Shown here: piece by piece, positions 24,601 through 35,840 of the stretch
Layout: each line of letters begins with the position of its first letter
How positions within the stretch are numbered: the stretch's first letter is position 1
From: Mycteria americana
Taxonomy: Eukaryota > Chordata > Aves > Ciconiiformes > Ciconiidae
NCBI RefSeq assembly: GCF_035582795.1
Contig: NC_134367.1
Coordinates: 4,342,501-4,406,500 of the forward strand
DNA length: 64,000 nucleotides
Direction: 5' to 3'
Program-made: the position numbers and the translations under genes
Notes under the pieces: generated by a model
What the model was told of the DNA's origin: nothing
Database searches by the model: none
What the model saw: only the letters and a program-made list of their open reading frames with translations

Positions 24601-25174
24601 GCTTGTGGTTTGGCCCGTTGAGCCCATGGGTTTCTAGGAATTGTTTGCAACTGTATCACCCCCCTGCACCCCGACACGAAGGCAGGAGCGTGGTCTGCCG
24701 GTATAATTCATGGCTGTCCTTTCCCTTCCTGCCCCGGCAGAGAGCAAAAGCAGACTTCAGACCTGCTGGATTTCGCTCCGGCAGAGCGTTGCATACGTGC
24801 TTCACTCTTTTTCATCACTTTTTCATGGCTTCACTCTTTTTCAACCACCGCTGCCAGGGCGGCATCACACAGATCCTCATCCTAACCACCCTCCCGGCCC
24901 CCCGTGGCTGGCAATCCCCCCAGCTAAGCACACCTGAAGCACGCCGGGGCATTTCCCAGCTCTGAAGCGATGATCCCGCAGCATCTGACAACAAACACAC
25001 ATCTCCATCCCGCGGTGCAGGAAAAAGCCATGTGCTCCGGCCAAAGCAGCCTGGGGATGAACCGGGGGAGTTATTAAACGAGCGTCGGGTGCGGGACCAC
25101 CGGTCCTGCGTACCCAGCACCAGCTGATCTGCGGCATTTCCCACCCCAGCGCAGCTACCGGAAGGCTCCGTACC

Positions 25175-25252
25175 CAACCCTGCTCATGCTGGAGATGAGT
25201 CAGTTTGACACTGATTGTTAAATGTTTACCCAAACATACAAACATGTGTATA

Positions 25253-25292
<40 letters not shown>

Positions 25293-25393
25293 AAAAAATG
25301 TTTGTGCAACCCTGCTCATGCCGGAGATTAGTCAGTTTGACACTGGTTGTTAAATGTTTACCCAAACATATATATATATATATATATATATAT
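25175..25393. repeat. Duplicated 65-bp segment, each copy followed by a (TA)n microsatellite
   Basis: A segment beginning CAACCCTGCTCATGC at 25175 recurs at 25307, 132 bases on, with few differences through TTTACCCAAACATA. Copy 1 is followed by a (TA)n tract at about 25249-25291 and copy 2 by another at about 25369-25393. The arrangement suggests a local tandem duplication with later microsatellite expansion. Confidence 0.9.
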
Positions 25394-25799
25394 GTATTTT
25401 TGTCGATGAAAACCAGAACAGTCCAAGACTGTCTGCAATTTTTCCCCCCTCCAAAAAAAAAAAGTGAGATGCTCATGGTGTTTTCAGGAGAAATCCAGAT
25501 GGAAAATTGGGGGAATACGACCAACAATCCCCGAAGCGTCGTGGAGAAGACAAGCAGGGAATAACCCTTCATCCACCCTTCCGAGACACAAGCTGGGGTG
25601 CGTCAAGTGCAGCGGGCAGGTGGCAGCTCCGACGCAAACAACAGGAGCTGGTTCTTCACCCAACTCACGGCTAAACTATGCATCTCCTTGCCGCGGCCTC
25701 CAGAACGCCCTAGGGGTCAAAGTCATTCAAGGGAAATCCACCCACGGCTATTAAAAACAAACACGGAGGAAAAACAATGCCCACCCCTCTCCTCCACGC

Positions 25800-26470
25800 A
25801 GCCCTTGAGATACAGATCGCGGCGGCTCGGGGGGAATTTATGGCAAAAGCCTATTTTTCCCCGCGCACTCCTCCCCTCCTCAGGCTCTGCCCCGGCGCCC
25901 ACCTGGCTGCAGCACCGACCCCGGCTCGACGGGCCTCGGCTGTGGGGGTGAGGGGGGGGGGGGAGAAAATCACGCATCCCCCTGCACCTCGATGTCCACG
26001 CGTGTTTTACCCGCGCGGGGGACCCGCCCGGAGGCTGGCCGCAGGCGCTGGGATGTTCCCCATGCACCGGCCCCGGCGTGCCCCAACCCCCGCGGGGAAG
26101 GATGCTCCTGCCCGCGGCGGGGATGCGGCGCGGCGGGCGTGGTGCAGGGAGCTGCGGTACCCACGCGGGGACGCCGGAGCTCACCCGGGAGCTCACCGGG
26201 GGATAGAAAGACCCGTGCCGGACCCCGCCCGGGACCCTCGGCGGGGTGTCCCGGGGGAGAGGAGCTGCCCGCGGAGAGGGGACCGGCGGCTGCGCCCGCA
26301 CTCACCGCCCGCGCTCTCCCCGCCGCCGCCACAGACTCCCGCGGCCGCCGCCTCCGGCAGCGCCGGCGCCGCCGCGCATGCGCGCCCCGCCCCGGGGTGG
26401 CCCCGCGGCCCGAGCCGAGCCGAGCCCAGCCGAGCCGAGCCGAGCCGAGCCCAGCCCAGCCCAGCCCAGC
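25800..26470 (-). promoter_or_regulatory. CpG island, candidate PAQR8 promoter and non-coding first exon
   Basis: This is a dense CpG block of about 650 bases with no recognisable coding sequence. A perfect NRF1-type palindrome GCGCATGCGC lies at 26374-26383. On the minus strand a consensus donor GTGAGT follows position 26306, so an exon from roughly 26.40 kb down to 26306 could splice to the PAQR8 coding exon acceptor at 16586. Further donor-like GTGAGC sites lie near 26178 and 26192. The assignment to PAQR8 is inferred from position and the missing 5' exon. The long open frames on both strands are an effect of GC content. Confidence 0.55.
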
Positions 26471-26474
26471 CCAG
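26408..26474. repeat. (GAGCC/CAGCC)n pentamer microsatellite
   Basis: About 13 pentamer units run at the edge of the CpG island, with GAGCC units first and CAGCC units toward the right. The ordered change between variants points to stepwise expansion. Confidence 0.9.
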
Positions 26475-26547
26475 GCATGGAGGTGACAAGGATGGAGATT
26501 CATGGATGGAGATCTCTCCCAAGGGTGGAGATCCTACCCTCGCAGTA

Positions 26548-26811
26548 GACAAGACAGGACCAGAGGCCACGGGCACACCATGAAGCACAGGAGGTTCCTC
26601 TGAACATCAGGAAACACTTTTTTACTGTGAGGGTGACCGAGCACCGGCACAGGTTGCCCAGGGAGGCTGTGGAGTCTCCATCCTTGGTGATCTTCAACAG
26701 CCATCTGGACGTGGTCCTGGGCGACTGGCTCTAGGTGACCTGCTGGAGCAGGGGGTTGGACCAGATGACCTCCAGAGGTGCCTTCCCACCCCAACCATCC
26801 TGTGACTCTGA
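26548..26811 (+). mobile_element. CR1 LINE 3' fragment
   Basis: This is CR1 3'-end sequence, from CAGGAAACACTTTTTTACTGTGAG-type sequence through GGTTGCCCAGGGAGGCTGTGG and GGACCAGATGACCTCCAGAGG to CATCCTGTGACTCTG. It is strongly 5'-truncated and closely parallels the tail of the element at 7920-10427, so it is of the same or a sister subfamily. Confidence 0.9.
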
Positions 26812-27839
26812 GCCGAGGAGCGGCAGGACGCAGCAGAGAGGCCAGGGAGGGCTCTGCGCAGCGGTGGGTGGTGATTGCTGGAGCCCACGGTTTCCAGCTG
26901 TGATTGTTAGGCCAGTCATGTTGAATAAAAAACATCCTAGTCCTGAGAGCTGTTTTTATGCCACCACCGAGCTGACCCCGGTGCAGGTAAAAATGAGGGA
27001 AACGGGAGGAAAAATAAAAAGTGCTGCTGATGACTGCCCGGTTCCTGGGCTCTCATTTGGGGCAAACCCCCTGATTTTGCTGCTGTGGACATGCAAGCGT
27101 GGAGGAGAGAACAATTTTCCCCAGGATTTGCAGCCTAAAGGCAGTATGGCCTTGAGCCAACCCCCGGGGCAGTGAGGTTTATGCCGTAAAAACATCACCA
27201 AAATCTTTGGACTCCAGAAAAGCGGGATTTGCACCCAAATGGCCTTTCAGGAGTGGTCTCTGAGCCCTTGAACTATGCCGGGGAGAAGCTTATACAGCTT
27301 AGACCGAACTGTGCCAAAACCACGGCAATCAGTTCAGCCATAAAGTCACCATGATGCCAGGAGCGGGTTAAGTTATGAGTACGGAGTACCCGTTTCCCCT
27401 CTCCTGTCTCCGTGTCAGCTTGTTTATGCGTGTTTTGCTTCTCCAGCCTGTCAGGACTGTTCTTTTTTGATGGGTTTACGAGGGAAAGAGAAGAACCGCT
27501 TGTTCTGCAGCGAGAAGATTGCAGGAGAGGCAGTCCGGGAACGGGACTTTCCGGCTCTGATAAGATCACTCCAGCCTGCGTGAAGCTTCGGCACATCCCA
27601 GCACCCATCCGCCAGCGCTCCCACAGCGGGGATCTGCGGGTGGGGAAACCTCCAGGGTGAAGAAGCAGCTGGGTAGGGGACCTCCATTTTTCCCTGTCAT
27701 CTCGCTCAGTGATGTGGATGGGATACGATTGGCAGCTCCTGACCCCCTCAATGACATCTTGCACTCATTTTCCACCCCTCTAAGACATCTCGCCCTGTAA
27801 CACCCATAACACCGTTTCGTCACTATCCTCCATTCCTTA

Positions 27840-28412
27840 AACTGGGAGGTGATTCTCTCCCTCTACTCCACTCTTGTGAGACTCCACCTGGAGTTCTGTC
27901 TTCAGCTCTGGGGCTCCCAGCGTAAGAAAGACATGGACCTGCTTGAGCAGGTCCAGAGGTGGGCCACAGAGATGATCAGGGGGCTGGAGCACCTCCCGTA
28001 TGAGGACAGGCTGAGAGAGTTGGGGTTGTTCAGCCTGGAGAAGAGAAGGCTCCAGGGAAACCCTATAGCAGCCTTCCAGTACCTGAAGGGGCCTACAGGA
28101 AAGATGGGGAGGGACTCTTCGTCAGGGAGTGTAGTGACAGGACAAGGGGTAACAGTTTTAAAGTGCAAGAGGGTAGATTTAGATTAGATCTAAGGAAGAA
28201 ATTCTTTACTGTGAGGGTGGTGAGGCACTGGAAGAGGTTGCCCAGATAAATTGTGGATGCCCCATCCCTGGAAGTGTTCAAGGCCAGGCTGGATGGGGCT
28301 TTGAGCGACCTGGTCTAGTGGAAGGTGTCCCTGCCCATGGCAGGGGGGTTGGAACTAGATGATCTTTAAGGTCCCTCCCTTCCAAGCCAAACCATTCTAT
28401 GATTCTTTGAAA
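27840..28412 (+). mobile_element. CR1 LINE 3' fragment
   Basis: It is 5'-truncated and begins in the last part of the CR1 ORF2: CTCCACCTGGAGTTCTGTCTTC, then GACATGGACCTGCTTGAGCAG, encoding the conserved [26 protein letters not shown]-type end. The CR1 3' UTR follows, with a CCATTCTATGATTCTTT tail. It carries frame-breaking changes and has no function of its own. Confidence 0.93.
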
Positions 28413-28414
28413 TC

Positions 28415-29150
28415 TCCAGGGATGCTCCGTGGCTGTGAGATGGAGGTCATGGCATGGCTTTTCCTCTTCCACCCATCTTTCCATCATTGCTCACGTGGGA
28501 GAAGTGGGAACACTCAGCTGAGTGCTGGCGATGGCCACGGCAAGGCTGGAGACGAGGTGGGAAGAAAAATACAACCCAAGCAGAAGGGGATGGTGGGGTG
28601 GGACATCCCTGCTGCAGCATGCACATTGCAACGCTGCTGGGTCACCTGCCCTTCTGTTTTGCTCCGATGAAAGGTTTTTTCCCACATTTATCTTCATGGC
28701 ATGCCCCAGGGCAGACTTGAGAAAGGCAAAGGGCAGCTCTGTGCGGGATAACTGCTCTCCTGGGTGGGTGCTGGCAGCTTGCTTTGCACACCAAGCTTGG
28801 TGGATGCTGCACGGTGAGACCTTTTTGATCGTTGGCTCCATGACCTGCTCTCAGGTGACCGGTACCTGCCAAGCTGCGCTCTGTAGTTCATCTCAGACTC
28901 ATCCTGCTGTGTTTCAGTCCCTGTTACTCCCCATCTTTGACATTTTACACCCTGAAATGAATCACCCAGTTCACTTCAAGGCAAAACCCAGGTGTGGTTG
29001 TGTTTGCCCAGGAGATTACTGCCAGCAGGCAGTTAAGACTAGGTTGTACCAGGCTGGGCTCTCCCTACCCTTTACAGTCATCTGATACAATCCAAGCAGG
29101 CTTTGCACCCTCAAACATATCCTGCACACCTTAATTCCCCACCCAAATAT
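28415..29150. other. Unannotated spacer between CR1 copies
   Basis: Overlapping open frames occur on both strands, but I recognise no domain, splice pattern or repeat. It is treated as non-coding. Confidence 0.4.
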
Positions 29151-29577
29151 ACATCATAGAGTCATAGAATGGTTTGGGTTGGAAAGGACCTTTAAAGGTG
29201 TATTGGGTTTGTGTGTCAAGGTGTTGGTAGCGGGGGGGCTACAGGGGTGGTTTCTGTGAGAAGCTGCTAGAAGCTTCCCCTATGTCCGATGGAGCCAATG
29301 CTAGCCGGCTCCAAGATGGGCCCGTTGCTGGCCAAGGCCGAGCCCACCAGTGACGCTGGCAGCACCTCTGGGATAACATATTTAAGAAGGGGAAGAAAAA
29401 AAAAAAGTGCAATGGAAGCTGGAGAGGGGAGCGAGAATATGTGAGAGGAACAGCGCTGCAGACACCAAGGGCAGTGAGGAAGGAGGGGGAGGAGGTGCTC
29501 CAGGCGCCAGAGCAGAGATTCCCCTGCAGCCCGTGATGAAGACCATGGTGAGGCAGGCTGTGCCCCTGCAGCCCATG

Positions 29578-29770
29578 GAGGTTAACGGTGGAGCAGATAT
29601 CCACTGCAGCCCATGGAGATCCATGGTGGAGCAGATATCCACTGCAGCCCATGGAGGTCCATGGTGGAGCAGATATCCACTGCAGCCCATGGAGGTCCAT
29701 GGTGGAGCAGATATCCACTGCAGCCTGCGGAGGTTAATGGTGGAGCAGATATCCACCTGCAGCCCATGGA
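29578..29770 (+). repeat. 38-bp tandem repeat inside the LTR
   Basis: The motif GGAGCAGATATCCAC recurs with its TGG at 29589, 29627, 29665, 29703 and 29741, exactly 38 bases apart, giving five near-identical units. Each unit also contains GCAGCCCATGGAGG. Confidence 0.95.
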
Positions 29771-29904
29771 GGAACCCACGCCGGAGCAGGTGGTTGCCTG
29801 AAGGAGGCTGTGACCCCATGGGAAGCCTGCGCTGGAGCAGGCTCCTGTGGACCCATGGAGAGAGGAGCCCACGCTGGAGCAGGTTTGCTGGCAGGACTTG
29901 TGAC

Positions 29905-30068
29905 CCCACGGGGGACCCACGCTGGAGCAGTCTGCTCCTGAAGGACTGCACCCCATGGAAAGGACCCACGCTGGAGCAGACTGTTCCTGAAGGACTGCAC
30001 CCCATGGAAAGGACCCACGCTGGAGCAGTTTGTGAAGAACTGTAGCCCGTGGGAAGGACTCACGTTGG
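29905..30068 (+). repeat. 49-bp tandem repeat inside the LTR
   Basis: GACCCACGCTGGAGCAG recurs with GCTGG at about 29920, 29969 and 30019, a step of about 49 bases, separated by CTGAAGGACTGCACCCCATGG. A more diverged fourth unit follows near 30064. Confidence 0.85.
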
Positions 30069-33000
30069 AGAAGTTCATGGAGGACTGTCTCCCGTGGGAG
30101 GGACCCCATGCTGGAGCAGGGGAAGAGTGTGAAGAGGAAGGAGCGGCAGAGACAACGTGTGATGAGCTGACCGCAACCCCCATTCCCCGTCCCCCTGTGC
30201 CGCTGAGGGGGAGGAGGTAGGGAATTGGGAGTGAAGTTGAGCACAGGAAGAAGGGAGGGGTGGGGGGAAGGTGTTTAAAGATTTGGTTTTTATTTCTCAT
30301 TATCCTACTCTCATTTGATTGGTAATAAATTAATTTCCCCAAGTCGAGTCTGTTTTGCGTGGGATGGTAATTGGTGAGTGATCTCTCCCTGTCCTTATCT
30401 CGACCCACGAGCCTTTCATTGTATTTTCTCTCCTCTGTCCAGCTGAGGAGGGAAGTGATGGAGTGGCTTTGGTGGGCACCTGGTGTCTGGCCAGGGTCAA
30501 CCCACCACAAAAGGCCATCTAGTCCAGCCCCCCTGCCACGAGCAGGGACATCTTCAACCAGAGCAGGTTGCTCAGAGCCCCGTCCAACCTGACCTTGAAT
30601 GTTTCCAGGGATGGGGCATCCACCACCTCTCTGGGCAACCTGGGCCAGTGTCTCACCACCCTCAGTGTAAAAAATGGCTTCCTTATATCTAGTCTGAATC
30701 TCCCCTCTTTCAGTTTAAAACCATTACCCCTTGTCCTATCACAACAGGCCCTACTAAAAAGTCTGTCCCCATCTCTCTTACAAGCCCCCTTTAAGTACTG
30801 AAAGGCTGCAGTAAGGTCTCCCTGGAGCCTTCTCTTCTCCAAGCTGAAGAACCCCAACTGTCTCAGCCCTTCCTCATAGCAGAGGTGTTCCAGCCCCTCT
30901 GATCATCTTCATGGCCCTCCTCTGGACCCACTCCACCAGCTCCATGTCCTTCTTGTGCTGGGGACCCCAGAGCTGGACGCAGTGCTGCAGGGGGGGTCTC
31001 ACCAGAGCAGAGTCGAGGGGCAGAATCCCCTCCCTCGACCTGCTGGCCACATGCACCCTCCCTTCATGCAACGCAAACCCTGTTCTTGCAGGCTGCAAAC
31101 CGGTTGTCCCGTTATTTTGGGTGCTTTGAATTATCACCCCAAAAGAGGAGCTTGTTTTGGGGATCGGGGCCACTCTTCACCAAGATGCATCCAAACACAC
31201 CGTGTCCAGACCGTGCTGCTCAGGAGGAACGTAGCAGCTTTGCACCAAAGACGACGGAGATGTTCAAAACACCAAACAAGATACGGAAAGCAGGCCGAGT
31301 CACCTTTTCCCTGTATTTGCTTGTAATAAAGAATATTGACCTGTTATTATCGTAACTGGATAAAAGAGAATTTTTCTGCACCGTGCATTGCTGTCTATTG
31401 AACTCCTTCTCACTGGTCAAGAATTGAGACTCATGGTTTGGAAAGTTTTAGAAAAGATCGTACAGATGTGTAATACTAAGGATGGCAAAAAAAAAAGATA
31501 GTTTTGGAGAGCATATAAACCTTCTTGCTTCAAAACAAAATCTCCAGCTAACAGGGCTCAGGAGGGAAATTTCTTTGCGATCCACAACTCTTATGCAGGG
31601 GTTCCTTTTATCTTCCTGTGTAATAACGCACGCTGGCAAGTCTCAGGGTGATGGGTTACATGAATTCCTTGCAATTCTTTTGAATCCTGCTTATATGCTT
31701 TCTTTAACTAATAATTCAGAAGAAGACAGCCCTAAAAGCCTTGGCTTACCAAATCCAGCCCCTGCAATCAGAGAGAAGCACTCGATGCAGTTAATTTTGC
31801 CACTTTCAGCTGCTCCCTCCATGTTGCACAAGGGGTATGTGGCAATTTGGGGTCAGGACTTTCCTGCCTCTTCGTGGTTTGGGCAGAGCGGAGAACGTAT
31901 CGTGACAGTCAGATGATGATTGCTAATGTGGCTTACACGAATTGCTGCAGCTTCCCGTCTTCCAAAGCTGGACATCACTTGCTGAAGTGAGCAGTGGATC
32001 CTGCCCTGTGGCTGCAAGCGGGTCCCGGAGATCTGGCTGCAGAGATGACGATGCTTTGCACGCAGATGGGTGATTTCCAGGCTTGGGGGTGGAGAAAATG
32101 TGGCGGGAGAAAAAAAAAAAAAAAAAAAGGGGAACCAGCTGTCCCTGTCTTTAGCAACAACCAGAACTCATGATAGCAGATGAGCAGACTGAAATAGTAA
32201 CACCAAACCTCAGGCGATCTATATCTGGGCCCTTCGGACTTCCCTGGAAACGCGGTTGGGTTGCCACATTACGCAGACATGCTCCCGGCCACACTCTCCG
32301 GAGCTTTGTTGCTTCAGCCACTCCTTTGGTTTCCTTCGCCGGGGGGGATTAATTTTTTTATTGTGCCTGGAGGCACTGCCTGTGTGGGTTTCTTTCGGTT
32401 TTTTATTAATTGCTGTATTTTTCTTCTGCGCAGTAGGAGAAGAGACTGAATCACCCATGGGATCTGGGGTAGCCGTGCATCAGAAGCAGAACCGCAACAA
32501 GATTTTATGCTCCCATCGCCGTGCTAGCTGCATCTAGGAGGGAAAGCAGCTCCCTGTGCACCGGGCTCCTGCTCTGGGAAGTAAGAAGGTGGCTACGACC
32601 CATCCTAACATGCCGAAGGTCAGAGTCTTAACTTCTTACCCACTTTACTGTGCCCTCCTGGTGAAAGACCAGCAGCCCCCATGCATTTAAGTAAAGAAAT
32701 TCCGTTCATATTCACTGATAGCTGTTTTCAGTGTTTTTCTTCCCTGGCACTAGCAAAACAAAAAGGGCTGTATCAGTTTAAAGATTTATCAGAGTGCGTG
32801 GGAATAGCAAATACTTCAAGAAAATGACGTCAGAAATGCCTGAGCTGGGTGCAGATGCGATCAGGTGAAATTCTCCAGCCTATGTGAGGGAAAAGGTCAG
32901 ATGAGAGGGTTAAGAATGGTTCCTTCAGCACTAAATTATATGTCTTCCACATGTGGTCCTGAAGTTGTGAGAGTCAGGACGATTCTCCTCTTGCGAGAGT

Positions 33001-34218
33001 GAATTCCCTGGCTGGGGTTCAGCTCCTGCAAGTCCAGCTGCAGGAGACACCAGCAAGGACAACCCCTTTTATCCCTTGGAAAACTTAAAATTTACACTGA
33101 CAAAAACATCTCATAGGTGATCTCCCTTCTCCACGTTGTTTCAATTATAAACAGTGATTTTTTTTTTTTTTCATTCAAAACACTTAATTCCATGTTATAA
33201 CCCTTCCATTTTCTTACAAATGTATTTAAAACCTCAACTCCAATGTGTTGCTTGATGACGAGGTGACACTCTGTTGAATTTGGGGTACTCTCTCCCCATT
33301 TTTCGGAGCTGTGAATGAGCCGCAAGCCTCTCCTCTGCCTTCCGTGGGTGAGACAAGGTTGCTCAGCTACAGGAAAGCTAACAGATGGCAACTGGAAAAT
33401 TGAGTTACGGCTTGCAAATTGACTTTTAGTTGAACTAAGTGAGAAAAAAACAGTCTGAGAGGGATCACAGGGTACCCATAAAGGGATCTCAGAAACCGAG
33501 TGCACATGTGGATGCCGACACACAGAGATGTGAGGAAGGGAGGAGAAAATGCACCCTGGTGTTCTGGCCAGCACCCCTCGCGTGCAATTCACCCATGGAA
33601 ATGACTCCTGCACCCACCCGTGATTCTTCTATTTCTCTGTGAGCTCTGCAGCCCCGGCTCTCTGTGTATTTAGGTGCTTAATTCCTGGGTTTTTTTCAGT
33701 GGATCGGAGGTGCTAAATGTCTCTGTGAGCCTGTGCTGCACTCTCCACCCCGTAACCGCTGGGATGTGGCAGGGAGGTGAAGCCCTGGAGGTCTTGGGCA
33801 GCATCCTAGGGAGTCCTAAAAGGGAAGGCATCTGTTATCCTGGCGCTCTCCATCTCTCTCCATCCCTTTGTCCTCCCTGGCCTGACCTGCTCCAATTAAT
33901 TATTCAGACAAGAGCCACAGCACGGCAGCAGTTGCTATAGGGGACCGTCACGAATAACAACGGGCGGCTATTTTTATCCCTAACTCTTGTTACCTTGCGG
34001 TTAGGAGCGATGGGTCCCTGCCAGCTCTGTTCACACAGATCTCGCTGTCTGCGGCAGGAGGAGCACCGCAGCGATTTACAACGTCTTTATGGGCTGGGAT
34101 TCATTTTGACCGCCTAAATGTAGGTGAGATCTGTGTGCGATCTAGATATATGTGTCTGAATCCCACCCTGGTACCGCTCTGTGCTCTGTACTGCCAGCTG
34201 TACTCACGGGTTGCTTTG

Positions 34219-34292
34219 CATCCGTATTTTATTTTTTCCATCCGTATTTTATTTTTTCCATCCATATTTTATTTTTTCCATCCATATTTTAT
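34219..34292. repeat. 20-bp tandem repeat, about 3.6 copies
   Basis: The unit TCCGTATTTTATTTTTTCCA repeats at 34221, 34241 and 34261, with a partial fourth copy from 34281. The last two copies share TCCATA in place of TCCGTA, showing the order of duplication. Confidence 0.95.
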
Positions 34293-34733
34293 CTGCAATA
34301 AAGCATGGAGACTGTGTTCATTCCTGGATTTAATAGTCTGCCTACTGCAGAGAGAGAAAAACTGTCTCAGAGGTGAAATTTCATGTCGGGTTCTGAACGC
34401 TTATATAGGATATATTATATTTCCTTCGGGGACTTGCACAGACTGATTCCTCCAGCCAGTTTATATCCTTAGAGCTGATGCACCCACTCAAATATCTTGC
34501 AATGACCCGGTGAGCGTGGCAGGGGCACACCAAAGGTTTCTCTGTTCGCTCGTCCTCTTGCAGCCCCTACTCAAGCCAGCTGCAATGAAAACGAGAAATC
34601 TCCAGAAAATCATGGGAAGGGGTGGATTTGAGGAGCATCTGAAGGGAAATGGGTGCTGCTGAGCGTGCAGAGGCAGGGAGGCTATTCCGGCTGTGGAGAG
34701 CAGCTCTGGAGTTTGCAGAACAACCTGGAAGAT

Positions 34734-34812
34734 TGAAAAAAAAAGAAATAAAAAGGAAAACAAGGAAAAAAAGAAAAAAAGAAAAAGAAGAAGAAAAAAA
34801 AAGGGAAGAAAA
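34734..34812. repeat. A/G homopurine tract
   Basis: Nearly 80 bases of A with scattered G on the plus strand. This is low-complexity sequence. The lysine-rich frame across it is not a gene. Confidence 0.85.
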
Positions 34813-35840
34813 CAGCAACAGAGCATGAAATCCTTCATTCCTGCCAAGCTGCCAAATTTAATACTCCATCAGGTTATTCCAGAGGAAGGCCCGAGTGCTT
34901 GAGAAGGAAAATCTGAACTTTCACTTTGATGCAGAACAACGTGAGAAAATCTCGCAGAAGTGGGACAAATATCCAGGACTTGGGCTACATATATCTATCC
35001 TAAACCGGCCACAGCGGTTACCGGTATCATTCCCAACGATTTTAGAGGGATCTTGGTCCAGCCAAAGGGAAAAGGGGAAACAGGGCAGGGGCTGTTTCCT
35101 GCTCCTCTTCCGAAACACGAATCGAAGCTGCTCCCTCTGGTGAGATCGGGCAGCGTGAAGGTTTGTGCCTCGGCGTTTCGCACAGCCGATGGGGCCTTGG
35201 GTGAATATTTACTACCAACCCTGGAAAAACTGCTTTTAGCTATCATATCACCCAGGGGACACCGCCAAGTTTGGATGCCCGCTATGCCTTGCTGATCAAA
35301 ATAGTTTTGTCTAGCTTTTTAGTCTTTTCTCTGTTTTTGAACTGAATTTAGATAAAGATTTTGAAGGGATATCGAAAATAATTGTTAAGGGGGAGCGGCC
35401 GGTTGCCTCGTATGGCGTGACACCGCTGTCCCCGCTGTCCTGTGACTTCTGCCTGCGGCCCCTCTCAGAGGACACAGCCCAAATCATCCTTTTCATGGCA
35501 AACGCCCCGGGACCTGTCGCTTCTCTGCCATCAGCCCCCAGCTCCTGGACTCGTGCCGAGCCAGGAGGGCTTCATCCACCATCCGAAAGGGAAAAGCGAC
35601 TCCCAGCCTGTATGTTTTGGGGCAAAACCACCCGGAAACGGAGCTCCCCAAAATGCAAGAGAAAAATAAAAAGTGGTTTTGGTTTTTCGGTTTTGCGCTT
35701 GTTTTGTTTCGTTTTGTTTTTAATAAAATGGTATTTTCAACCGGTCGGTCCCGGGGCCGAGCCCGGCACCCCCGGACCCCCCGGGACCCCCGGCCCCAGC
35801 GCGGCCACCGCCGCCCACGCGGGCGCCCAGGAGGGCGGCT

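Larger units (their letters stand above)
16590..25740. other. Presumed PAQR8 intron 1
   Basis: No coding exon is recognised on either strand over about 9 kb. By inference this is the intron between the PAQR8 coding exon and the CpG island at 25.8-26.5 kb. Minor contents are a (TGCTC)n run at about 17376-17400, a MIR-like relic at about 21475-21600, a doublet of CCAGCCACCCAC at about 23067-23097, and the TA-repeat duplication at 25175-25393. If the CpG island belongs to another transcript, this stretch is simply intergenic. Confidence 0.45.
29199..30509 (+). mobile_element. Solo LTR of an endogenous-retrovirus-type element, inserted in a CR1
   Basis: The element starts TGTATTGGGTTTGTG and ends CAACCCACCACA, so it has TG...CA termini. 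It is flanked on both sides by a 5-base direct repeat, AAAGG (29194-29198 and 30510-30514). Five-base duplications are typical of ERVL-type (class III) elements. A TATTTAAG box-like site lies near 29379 and an AATAAA signal at 30324-30329, as expected in an LTR. No internal retroviral region is present, so this is a solo LTR, a fossil formed by recombination between two LTRs. The length is large for an LTR because of internal tandem repeats (a 38-bp unit and a 49-bp unit, listed separately). It is younger than the CR1 it split. The exact family name is not asserted. Confidence 0.85.
29154..31048 (-). mobile_element. CR1 LINE 3' fragment, minus strand, split by an LTR insertion
   Basis: Read on the minus strand, CR1 sequence runs from about 31048 (GTGGCCAGCAGGTCGAGGGAGG) through the end of ORF2 and the 3' UTR to the tail ATTCTATGACTCTATGAT at 29154. 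It is interrupted between 29198 and 30510 by a 1311-base LTR. Without that LTR and one copy of AAAGG, the two CR1 parts join without loss (CCTTTAAAGG|CCATCTAGTCC as seen on the plus strand). The CR1 is 5'-truncated. Confidence 0.93.
31050..35740. other. Gene-free stretch upstream of MCM3
   Basis: No exon, known repeat family or RNA gene is recognised over 4.7 kb. Simple-sequence features include a poly-A run at about 32110-32127, a poly-T run at about 33160-33172, the 20-bp repeat at 34219-34292, and a purine-rich A/G tract at about 34734-34812. The longest open frames (up to about 180 codons) look like chance. Confidence 0.5.

Noticed and set aside
25723-26588. Overlapping long open frames in the CpG island at 26 kb
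   Set aside because: Composition-driven (GC-rich, Ala/Arg/Pro-rich) frames on both strands with no homology that I recognise.
29382-30510. Open frames of 200-260 codons on both strands within the LTR
   Set aside because: They arise from stop-poor tandem repeats; the encoded strings are repetitive and unlike any viral or host protein, and they lie wholly inside an LTR.
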